Of a stretch of 39,522 bases of DNA, positions 8,419-15,612 are shown piece after piece (within the stretch, counting starts at the first letter, position 1; each line of letters begins with the position of its first letter). Position numbers and translations under genes: made by a program. The notes beneath the pieces were generated by a model. That model ran no database searches and was not told the origin of the DNA. It worked only from the letters and a program-made list of their open reading frames with translations. The stretch is from JAAYGT01 sp050252075 (GTDB lineage Bacteria > Pseudomonadota > Gammaproteobacteria > Burkholderiales > Burkholderiaceae_B): contig JBFWLP010000020.1 in NCBI GenBank assembly GCA_050252075.1, forward strand, positions 1 to 39,522, in the 5' to 3' direction.

Positions 8419-9096
8419 CTAGCCCTGCAGTTTCGCCAGTGCGATCGACGCCACAGTGGTTACGTGATCTTTGGATGCCTGCTCGGCGGCGTCGGCGTCG
8501 CCCTGGCGTATGGCGTGGATGATGGCTTCCATTTCCCTGGCGGCATCAGCGCGACGGCCCGCCGCACCGATGGTTACGGCACGCAGCAGGTTGATACGCG
8601 CGTTCAGTGATTTCACGATATCCCAGGCAAGCGTCATGCCGCAGCCCTGGAACAGGGCTTCGTAGAATGCGGTGGTGTGTGTCAGCACGCGCTGGTAGTT
8701 TTCCTGGGCGAACGCCTGCTGGATATTCTGATTGATTTCAGACAGCCGGTTGACAGTGCTGCTGTCGGCCTGCATGGCGCATAGCCGGGCGGCGTGGCCT
8801 TCCAGCAGCGAACGTATTTCGAAAATCTGGCGCGCCTTGTCGGCGGTTAATTTGGCAACGGCAGGGCCCGACGTGCCATGGCGTTCGACCAGCCCTTCGG
8901 TTTCCAGATGCCTGAGTACCTCGCGAACAATACTGCGGCTGACGTCGAGCTCTTCGCACAAGGTTCGTTCCACCAGGCGCTGCCCCGGCGAAAAATACCC
9001 GGAAAGAATGGCGTCACGCATTTTCTCCAGGGTGAGCTCGCGCAATGTTTTGTTGTTTCGTTCAACCTTGATGGAACGCGACGTATGCTGTGTCAC
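8419..9096 (-). CDS. GntR-family transcriptional regulator, FCD (FadR/VanR) type
   Basis: The 225-residue protein has the GntR winged helix (about residues 17-80; LEKMRDAILSGYFSPGQRLV, then LDVSRSIVREVLRHLETEGLV) and an all-helical FCD ligand domain (about 90-215). Start is a GTG at 9096 with AAGGA about eleven bases upstream. It is the last gene of a four-gene operon, 17 bases after the hydrolase stop, so it is likely autoregulated together with its target genes. The palindrome TGGTATACCA in front of the first gene is a natural operator candidate. It ends 32 bases from the convergent LysR stop. Confidence 0.88.
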   Translation of the reverse strand: MTQHTSRSIKVERNNKTLRELTLEKMRDAILSGYFSPGQRLVERTLCEELDVSRSIVREVLRHLETEGLVERHGTSGPAVAKLTADKARQIFEIRSLLEGHAARLCAMQADSSTVNRLSEINQNIQQAFAQENYQRVLTHTTAFYEALFQGCGMTLAWDIVKSLNARINLLRAVTIGAAGRRADAAREMEAIIHAIRQGDADAAEQASKDHVTTVASIALAKLQG

Positions 9097-9113
9097 CGTT
9101 TACTGTGTCCTTG

Positions 9114-9959
9114 TTAGCCCGGCACATTATGAGTTGATCCGGTGACCGTTATTCTAGTTAAAAATTCGAGCAGAATCCGGTTGGCAAGGTCGGGGCTGGT
9201 GAGCGTCAGCATATGTTTTTCATTGGGCATGACATACACCGAGCCGTTCTGGGCCAGCGACGCCATTGCCTGTGACATGGCAGGCGTCGAATTCGGATCG
9301 AATTCGCCGGTCACAAACAGCATGGGGGCGGCAATGCTGCCCAGTGTGTGGGCGTGTGCGGTATCCGAGCCGGCGAAAACCTGATAGCTGCGCTGGTAGC
9401 CGACCGGGTTCGCCGTTTCCAGTACCCGCTTGAGCGCCTGCGCGGCGTCGCGATGATGCTCGGGCACCGGATTGCCGAACCAGCGCTCAAGGGTGCTGTC
9501 AACCAGCGATGTTCCACCGAACTCTTTCATTTGCCGCACCCGCGCCTGAACGGCGGCCCGCTGTTCGGGGCTGCGCTGGAAGACGGCATTCAGGGCTGCC
9601 ACACCCAGGGTGCGCTCGGGGTGGCGGGTGGCATACTCAATGGCAATCAGTGCGCCCATTGAGTGTCCGATGAATACCGCCTGGTCTACGCGCAGATCGT
9701 TCAGCAACTGATGCAATTGATCCGCATAGTGGTGCAGCGCAGCTTCGTCTGGAGGCAAGGCGGAGCCGCCGTGGCCCAGCGTATCGTAGGTGATGACACA
9801 ATGTCCGGCGGACAGTGTGTCAATCTGGCATCCCCAGGCGTCCTGGTTCAACCCCACCCCATGAATGAGGACGACGGGTGTGCCTGCCCCATACACGGCG
9901 TACTGTGTGCCGTTCAAGACACCGTGTTGGACCGGCGTGGGCCTGTTAAACCGTGTCAT
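9114..9959 (-). CDS. Alpha/beta-hydrolase (enol-lactonase/esterase-like)
   Basis: This 281-residue cytoplasmic protein is an alpha/beta-hydrolase resembling PcaD-type enol-lactonases. The oxyanion motif LIHGVGLNQDAW (from residue 31), nucleophile Ser100 in FIGHSMGAL, acid Asp221 in TGEFDPNS and His249 in NEKHML form a complete triad. Its start overlaps the end of the upstream DUF1185 gene by 14 bases, indicating coupled translation. Together with a DUF1185 protein and a periplasmic Bug receptor it probably hydrolyses an ester or lactone imported by the cell. The exact substrate cannot be read from sequence. Confidence 0.88.
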   Translation of the reverse strand: MTRFNRPTPVQHGVLNGTQYAVYGAGTPVVLIHGVGLNQDAWGCQIDTLSAGHCVITYDTLGHGGSALPPDEAALHHYADQLHQLLNDLRVDQAVFIGHSMGALIAIEYATRHPERTLGVAALNAVFQRSPEQRAAVQARVRQMKEFGGTSLVDSTLERWFGNPVPEHHRDAAQALKRVLETANPVGYQRSYQVFAGSDTAHAHTLGSIAAPMLFVTGEFDPNSTPAMSQAMASLAQNGSVYVMPNEKHMLTLTSPDLANRILLEFLTRITVTGSTHNVPG

Positions 9960-10536
9960 TGGTGCCCAGATCCTTCAGGTCTTGATAGCGATCGCCAATA
10001 CGATGATGCGGCCTGCCGCCTATGGAGGCCCCTAAGGCCACCACAATTTCATCGGGAGCCGGCGCGTCATTAATGGAGAATTGCAGGGTCAGGTAATGTG
10101 AACGGCGCCCCTCGTCCAGCTTGTCCATCATGGGAATAACGATGGGGCTGTTCGGCCCGCCGCGCAGGTTGGTGAAGCTAAGGTAGCTTTTCGCGCCCAC
10201 GGCTTTGCGGAAGTGGTTCCCGAATCGCAGGGTATGGATCAGCGCCGAGGCGTGCTCAATTTCCCCGTCGGTGCCCACCAGAGCGGCTTTGCCGTAGGCC
10301 TCAACCGCCTGGCCCGAACCTGCCAGGCGAATCACTTCACGGGTGAGCGTTTCGCCCAGCCCGGGCGCGACGGCATGTATCTGTGGTTTCAGATCCTCGA
10401 CAAAGCCTTGGCCTGCCCAGGGGTTGCGAATGACGGCGGCGACACCAAACAGCGTTAGCGGGCGATCGGCGGCACGCCCGCCTTCAATACGGGTTTCTTC
10501 GCAGTAGGTCACCAGCTTTCGGATAAGGTTGGACAT
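9946..10536 (-). CDS. DUF1185 'amino acid synthesis' family protein
   Basis: The 196-residue protein matches PF06684 (AA_synth, DUF1185), a family of small cytosolic proteins of unclear chemistry that are common in catabolic operons of Burkholderiales. Recognisable features are LTLFGVAAVIRNPWAGQGF near residue 27, a Gly-rich segment around residue 80, and the C-terminal SIGGRPHHRIGDRYQD. The ATG at 10536 has AGGA seven bases upstream. It lies 18 bases after the Bug receptor gene and overlaps the hydrolase gene. The family name is historical; a role in amino acid synthesis has little support here, and a catabolic role is more likely from context. Confidence 0.82.
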   Translation of the reverse strand: MSNLIRKLVTYCEETRIEGGRAADRPLTLFGVAAVIRNPWAGQGFVEDLKPQIHAVAPGLGETLTREVIRLAGSGQAVEAYGKAALVGTDGEIEHASALIHTLRFGNHFRKAVGAKSYLSFTNLRGGPNSPIVIPMMDKLDEGRRSHYLTLQFSINDAPAPDEIVVALGASIGGRPHHRIGDRYQDLKDLGTNDTV

Positions 10537-10554
10537 GATGCTTCCTGAATAAGG

Positions 10555-11568
10555 TTATTCGGCTTTGATTTTGGCGGTCTCGATGACCTCTTTGTATTTG
10601 GCGACCTCATTGGCCATGAACTGGCGCAAGACGTCGGCAGACTCACCCGACGCGCTGATGCCCAGGGTTGCCAGACGGTTGCGAATGGCCGGGTCGGCCA
10701 GCACGGCCTGCGATGCGGTTTGAATCTTCTGGACGATATCGGCCGGTGTGCCTTTCGGAACGAACAGGCCGAACCAAACGCCCAAATCGAAACCTTTCAG
10801 GTCGGGATGCTGTCCCATGGCGGGCACCGTGGGCGCCAGATCGGAAGGCTCCGCGGTGGTAAGGCCGTACAGCCGTATTTTTCCGGAGTCGATGTGCGGC
10901 TTGGCGGCAATGTAGGTTGAAATGCCCAGGTCCACCTGGTCACCCATAAGGTCAACCAGCGCCGGAGCCGCGCCGCGATAGGGTACGTGGGTCATGGTCA
11001 GGCCGGCACGGATATTCATAAGCTCTCCGGCCACATGCATGGGTGTGCCGTTCCCCGCCGACGCGTAGCTCAGGCCTTTGGGGTTGCTGCGGGCTTCGGC
11101 CAGAAGTTCCGACAGGGTGGTGGCTTTCAGCCCCGGGCGCCCGACCAGCACCATCGGTCCGGTGCCCACAAACACCACGGGATCCAGATCACGAATGCCG
11201 TCGTATTCGATCTTCGGGTTGATCAACTTGTTGATCAGAATTTCCGATCCCGATCCCAGCAGCACGGTGTAACCGTCGGGGGCTGATTTGACGGTGCGCT
11301 GCGTGGCAATCATGCCGCCGGCACCGGCCACATTTTCCACCACGACCGTCTGGTTCAGGCGCTTGGCCAGTTCGGGGCCGATCGTGCGGGCAATGGTGTC
11401 GGAACTGCCGCCGGGTGCAAACGGCACGAGCAGTGAAATGGGTTTGTCCGGATAGGCGGATGCGCCGCCGGCCATGGCCAGCGAGGCGACAACGCCAATG
11501 GCAATGTGGCGCGCGAGCCGGCTCAGCGGCGACAAAGCGTGGGTTTTGGAAGAAAGAAAAGTTGTCAT
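10555..11568 (-). CDS. Bug/TctC-family periplasmic substrate-binding protein
   Basis: The 337-residue product has a signal peptide (hydrophobic stretch about residues 22-37, cleavage after GASA) and a complete Bug fold: YPDKPISLLVPFAPGGSSDT at the mature start, GAGGMIATQ near residue 83, and FGLFVPKGTPADIVQKI near the end. Bug proteins are extracytoplasmic receptors for carboxylates and aromatic acids, and are hugely expanded in Alcaligenaceae. A strong AAGGAGG ribosome site precedes the ATG. It is the first gene of the operon with DUF1185, hydrolase and regulator. No TctA/TctB membrane subunits are present here, as is common for orphan Bug genes. Confidence 0.93.
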   Translation of the reverse strand: MTTFLSSKTHALSPLSRLARHIAIGVVASLAMAGGASAYPDKPISLLVPFAPGGSSDTIARTIGPELAKRLNQTVVVENVAGAGGMIATQRTVKSAPDGYTVLLGSGSEILINKLINPKIEYDGIRDLDPVVFVGTGPMVLVGRPGLKATTLSELLAEARSNPKGLSYASAGNGTPMHVAGELMNIRAGLTMTHVPYRGAAPALVDLMGDQVDLGISTYIAAKPHIDSGKIRLYGLTTAEPSDLAPTVPAMGQHPDLKGFDLGVWFGLFVPKGTPADIVQKIQTASQAVLADPAIRNRLATLGISASGESADVLRQFMANEVAKYKEVIETAKIKAE

Positions 11569-11599
11569 GGCCGTTGCCTCCTTTTATATGACGGTATTA

Positions 11600-11609
11600 T
11601 GGTATACCA
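11600..11609. promoter_or_regulatory. Candidate FCD-type GntR operator upstream of the Bug operon
   Basis: The perfect palindrome TGGTATACCA sits 31 bases before the ATG of the Bug gene within an AT-rich promoter-like segment, beside an ATAAT-like -10 element on the minus strand. FCD-type GntR regulators typically bind short palindromes of this class (TNGTNNNACNA). The regulator is encoded at the end of the same operon. Identity is inferred from position and symmetry. Confidence 0.5.
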
Positions 11610-11649
11610 AAATACGCAAAAAAGGTAGGAGCGTAGAATCCAGCCTGGC

Positions 11650-11677
11650 AATGCATGGGGGCATGCCCCCATGCATT
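11650..11677. repeat. 28-base perfect palindrome (possible terminator hairpin)
   Basis: Arms AATGCATGGGGG and CCCCCATGCATT flank a central CATG, giving a fully symmetrical 28-base sequence able to form a 12-bp stem. It lies about 83 bases downstream of the stop of the minus-strand beta-barrel gene and upstream of the Bug operon promoter. It could end transcription of the barrel gene or insulate the two units. No T tract follows directly; the nearest is about 20 bases further on. Confidence 0.6.
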
Positions 11678-11760
11678 CCTTGCCGTGCCCAGCGCCGCCG
11701 GGGCGGGCTGAACGGGTTGGGCGCGGCAATCGGGGGTATTGAAACCAGGAGTGCTGAAAT

Positions 11761-12642
11761 TTAAAACACTCGGTTGATCGAGAGATTTGCTGACTGAACG
11801 GCCGCGGTTCCTGTGCTGCTGCCGATTAACGAACCACTGTACGTATTGGGGGAGCCGGGATTGTTGTAGGTCGAGTAATAACTGGCGGTTTTGTTCTGTG
11901 TAATGCTGTATGTGTAGCTGACGTCGAGGAACCACGACTTATCCAGGTAATAGGTACCGCCAAGCATTATGGCGCCACCCCAGACCCACTGGCTGGCGGC
12001 AAAACTTTGAGGTGCTCCGGAAATGTCGGTTCTTTGACCATTAATATCTGCGAAACCAACCAGATTATTAATTTTGGTATTGACCTGCGACAAGGTCGGG
12101 CCCACACCAAAATAAACAGTGCCTCGGTCGAATGCGCGGCCGAAGTACGGAATGAGTGAAATTTGGTGATTAATTGTTTTCTGGTATGAATGGGCAATGG
12201 CGTTGCCGGTAAAGGGTGTGCCATTCGAGAACGAACCATATTGGGGAATTCGGATCAGGTTGTTGGTTGACGTTGTTCCGCCCAAATAGCTGTATGAAAA
12301 TTTGACACCCCACAAATAATCCGAGCCTTTCAGTTTCTGAAAATACCCCGCCTGAACGACGGGAGACATGGCGTTCACTGTCCCCATGCCGATTCCCACG
12401 GCCGGCCCTCCGGCTGTGCCCGACGAGACCAGTGAGCCGGTCGAGGTGTTTGTGACCAGCGAGGTACCTGTTGCCTCAACCTGCTGGTCTTTAAATTGAA
12501 TTGAGTTCGCACCGAAACCCAGTCCGAAATAGGCGCCCGAATCGGGTACGAGGGAGGTGGAACTGGATTGCGCATTTACCAAGGCTGAGTAGCCTGACAA
12601 AAGCGGAATAATCAGGCCGAGCACAATTGTTTTTTTCATCAT
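11761..12642 (-). CDS. Outer-membrane beta-barrel protein (small porin/opacity-like)
   Basis: The 293-residue protein starts with a clear signal peptide (MMKKTIVLGLIIPLLSGYSA, cleavage after VNA) and continues as alternating hydrophobic/polar strands rich in Gly, Ser, Thr and aromatic residues, ending in the barrel-type C-terminal Phe (INRVF). Eight to ten strands are likely (YFGLGFG, YLWGVKFSYSYLGG, HQISLIPYFGR, WFLDVSYTYS). AAGGCG lies before tandem ATG codons at 12642 and 12639. A long frame reaching 13080 is a non-coding extension over the divergent kinase. Base composition is visibly more AT-rich than its neighbours. It lies back to back with a sensor kinase, which may control it. Confidence 0.85.
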   Translation of the reverse strand: MMKKTIVLGLIIPLLSGYSALVNAQSSSTSLVPDSGAYFGLGFGANSIQFKDQQVEATGTSLVTNTSTGSLVSSGTAGGPAVGIGMGTVNAMSPVVQAGYFQKLKGSDYLWGVKFSYSYLGGTTSTNNLIRIPQYGSFSNGTPFTGNAIAHSYQKTINHQISLIPYFGRAFDRGTVYFGVGPTLSQVNTKINNLVGFADINGQRTDISGAPQSFAASQWVWGGAIMLGGTYYLDKSWFLDVSYTYSITQNKTASYYSTYNNPGSPNTYSGSLIGSSTGTAAVQSANLSINRVF

Positions 12643-12865
12643 CAGTCGCCTTGTAAGGGTGTGCCAAATAAGCCATTTGGCGGAGCCCGAGTCTAAAGCA
12701 CGGGTAACCATCTGGCAATGATTAATCCCCTCCAATACGCCATCAGCCTGGCAGTAACCCACCCATACCGCCCGGGGCAGGTCTGCGACATGCCGGCTAT
12801 TTTGCAACGGTGCCGGCGTGATCCGTGGCTTATAGTACGCACTGAGAATCACCCACAGGATGTCG

Positions 12866-14827
12866 ATGGCAACACTGGAAATGCAACGAGCGAGCGCGTG
12901 GACCGTTCGATGGCTCACATGGCTGTCGTTCTGTGTGAGCCTGCTGGCTTCACCCGCCGCTGCGCAGTGGCAGCTTGGCAAGGATATTCCGCTGTCCTGG
13001 TACGAGGACCCCACGGGGCAGATGTCAATTTCCGGATTCCAGAATTTGCCGGCGCGTGCCTTGCAGCGACAGGTTCGCACGCACTCGTTGGGCTACACAC
13101 GGTCGGCGTTATGGGTGCATTTTTCCTTGCCGGCGGCCCGGTTTGGGAATGACAGTCTGTGGTTGCAGCTGGGGCCCAATTTTCTGGATCACCTGACGGT
13201 TTATTACCGTCCGGCGGGATCGAACGCTTGGGTTATGCGTGTTGCCGGCGATGTTTCAGAGCATCCTTCCGGCGATCTGCACTATCGGTTCCCGGTGTTC
13301 GTGTTGCCGCGCCCACCCGGTAATGAAAGGCTGGAGGTGGTGGTGCGCGCGCAAAGCACCAGCGCTGTGTTGCTTGACGCCTCGGTGTGGACGCCGCAGG
13401 CCTACCTTGCTCATGCGGCAACCACGTCTGCCTTATGGGGCTTCTATTTTGGATTGGCGGCACTGACCACATTGCTGGCGTTGTTGGCCGCTGTTCGTTT
13501 GCGCCGCCGCCTGGCCTGGGCGGTGTGCGCCTTTTCCCTGGCCTATGGTCTGGTGGCTTGTATACAAGGCTATGTCGGCTGGCTGCCGTTTGCCGATGCG
13601 CATTTGTGGCAGCATTATCTGACCAGTGTGTTCACCTTGCTGGCCTACACCTGTCTGCTGTGGGTGACAACCGAGGCCCTGCGCCTGCGCGATTGGCGCC
13701 CACGGCTGTATCGGCTCATGCTCACCACCATCGGCCTGAGCCTGTTGCTGTTGCTGAGCATTCCACTGGATCGCTACGGCCAGGCCATCGAGATACAGGG
13801 CGTTGTCTGTGTGGCCACTGCACTGGTGCTGGCGTTCGTGGGCTGGCGGCGCTGGCGCAACGAGGAAGGGGGCATCATGACGCTGGTGCTGGGTCTTATG
13901 CCGTTGCTGTACGTATTGTCCGCCATTCTGGCTCTGCTCTCGCTGTTCGGGTTCATTCCCTATGAGCCGGCGATTTACGGGGCATGGCAATATGTCGTCA
14001 TGGTGAACATGCTGACGGTGCTTGGCTGGGTGGTGTTTATCATTCGCCAAGAGGCGCGCGAGCTTCAGGAAAAGCAGGTTCTGGCGCAGGCGCTTGAACG
14101 CGAGCGCGAAGCCAGCTTTCATCAGCGGCAGTTCATTGCCGTGGTGTCACATGAGTTCCGCACACCGCTGGCCGTCATTGCCAACGCACTCGAAAACCTG
14201 CAACTGCCGTCGCTCAATGAGTCCCAGCGCCGTCGCCGGTACCGGAACATGCGCCGTGCCGCCGACCGGCTGGTCCAGCTGACGGACAATTGCCTGGCCG
14301 ATTCGCGGCTGGAGGCCGGCGGCCTGCTGCTTCAGCGCGGACCGGTCGACCTGTTATCACTCATCCGTTCGGCGGCGGACGTCGTGGATCGATCAGAGGC
14401 TCACCGTTGGCGCCTTCAGTTGAACGGCGAGCCTCTGGGAGCTCTGGATTATCGCTCGCTGACCATTTTCGCGGATGCCGCCATGCTGCGCATTGCCCTG
14501 TCAAACCTGCTGGATAATGCTGTGAAGTACAGCTCCAGCGGAACGGTTGACATTAATGTGGCGATTGAAGGAAACGATTTGCGCGTGAGCGTTCGCGATC
14601 ATGGGTGGGGTATCGATCCCGATGCCGCCTCCCTGGTTTTCGAGCGCTACCGCCGCGGTCCGGAAACGGTTAACGCCGCCGGCACCGCTGGAACCGGGCT
14701 TGGCTTGTATGTGGCCCGGCAGATTGTGCGCGCGCACGGCGGTGAGCTTGGGTTGGCCTGGAGCAGTGCGCAGGGCAGCTGTTTTGAGATCACATTGCCG
14801 GATGATGTCTTGGAGGATTCGCGTTGA
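12866..14827 (+). CDS. 7TMR-DISM sensor histidine kinase
   Basis: The 653-residue protein has a signal or first helix (TVRWLTWLSFCVSLLASPAA), a periplasmic 7TMR-DISMED2-like domain (about residues 38-170), seven membrane helices (about 180-385), and a cytosolic kinase core. The phosphoacceptor is His429 in VVSHEFRTPLAV; the ATPase has N box LLDNAVKYS, G1 DHGWGID and G2 GTGLGLYVARQI. The ATG at 12866 has AGGA five bases upstream; 12860 is an alternative in the same frame. The stop overlaps the response regulator start (TTGA). The DISM input domain resembles carbohydrate-binding modules, so an external sugar or glycan cue is plausible but unproven. Confidence 0.92.
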   Translation: MATLEMQRASAWTVRWLTWLSFCVSLLASPAAAQWQLGKDIPLSWYEDPTGQMSISGFQNLPARALQRQVRTHSLGYTRSALWVHFSLPAARFGNDSLWLQLGPNFLDHLTVYYRPAGSNAWVMRVAGDVSEHPSGDLHYRFPVFVLPRPPGNERLEVVVRAQSTSAVLLDASVWTPQAYLAHAATTSALWGFYFGLAALTTLLALLAAVRLRRRLAWAVCAFSLAYGLVACIQGYVGWLPFADAHLWQHYLTSVFTLLAYTCLLWVTTEALRLRDWRPRLYRLMLTTIGLSLLLLLSIPLDRYGQAIEIQGVVCVATALVLAFVGWRRWRNEEGGIMTLVLGLMPLLYVLSAILALLSLFGFIPYEPAIYGAWQYVVMVNMLTVLGWVVFIIRQEARELQEKQVLAQALEREREASFHQRQFIAVVSHEFRTPLAVIANALENLQLPSLNESQRRRRYRNMRRAADRLVQLTDNCLADSRLEAGGLLLQRGPVDLLSLIRSAADVVDRSEAHRWRLQLNGEPLGALDYRSLTIFADAAMLRIALSNLLDNAVKYSSSGTVDINVAIEGNDLRVSVRDHGWGIDPDAASLVFERYRRGPETVNAAGTAGTGLGLYVARQIVRAHGGELGLAWSSAQGSCFEITLPDDVLEDSR

Positions 14828-15531
14828 AAGTAACGACAGCAGCCCGGCTGGCCATCATAGAAGACAACGAAGAGCTGCGCGAAGAACTGATGTTCTTCCT
14901 GGAAGCACAAGACTACCGGATATGGGGCGAGCGCAGCGCGGAATCATTCTGGAAGCATTTGCATGTCAGTCCGGTGGACATCGTCTTGGTGGATATCGGC
15001 TTGCCTGGCGAGGATGGGTTCAGCGTGCTGGAGTTTCTGCGAGGCCTGGGCAGTTACGGCCTGATCGTGCTGAGCGCCAGGGGCGGCGAGCAGGACAGAC
15101 TTCGCGGGCTCGCACTGGGTGCGGATGCCTATTTGGTCAAGCCGGTAAACTTTGCGCAGCTGGCCCTGACCATAGACGCCCTGTGGCAGCGCCTGCGGCA
15201 GCAGGCGGATGGCGCGCCGGCATTGAGTGCCACCAGTGCCGCACAATGGGCGCTTGAAAATACCCGCCTGCTTGCGCCCGATGGATTGTCACTGGACCTG
15301 ACCACTCAGGAAGCTCGCCTGATGGCTGTGCTGTTGCAACATCGCAACGAAGTCTGCAGCAAGGCGCTCATTCACGAACGTCTGTTCGGCTTTCACGCCG
15401 AGGCCGACACGCATCGGGTTGATGTCGTGCTGAGTCGTCTGCGTAGCAAGGCTCAGCGCGTGGGGATGGCGTTGCCGTTGCGCGTCGTGTTTGGCAAAGG
15501 GCTGGTGTTTCTGGCCGACAACGGCGATTGA
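14824..15531 (+). CDS. OmpR/PhoB-type response regulator
   Basis: The 235-residue protein has a receiver domain (about residues 8-120) with acidic pair ED near residue 17, phospho-Asp57 in VLVDIGLPGEDG and the switch Lys in YLVKPVN, followed by a C-terminal winged-helix DNA-binding domain (about 135-232; LTTQEARLMAVLLQH, THRVDVVLSRLRSKA). Start is a TTG that overlaps the kinase stop codon, so the pair is translationally coupled. It lies just before the giant autotransporter gene, 81 bases from stop to start, which makes that gene the most likely target. Confidence 0.92.
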   Translation: MKVTTAARLAIIEDNEELREELMFFLEAQDYRIWGERSAESFWKHLHVSPVDIVLVDIGLPGEDGFSVLEFLRGLGSYGLIVLSARGGEQDRLRGLALGADAYLVKPVNFAQLALTIDALWQRLRQQADGAPALSATSAAQWALENTRLLAPDGLSLDLTTQEARLMAVLLQHRNEVCSKALIHERLFGFHAEADTHRVDVVLSRLRSKAQRVGMALPLRVVFGKGLVFLADNGD

Positions 15532-15612
15532 GATGTTTGAGATAAATGAGACTGACACCGGGCGGCGATTTGTGCGACAGTGATAGCCCCACCCCTGATC
15601 CGGAATCGTCTT

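Noticed and set aside
12643..13080. N-terminal extension of the beta-barrel gene
   Set aside because: It would cover the start of the divergent kinase and bury the clear signal peptide that begins at 12642.
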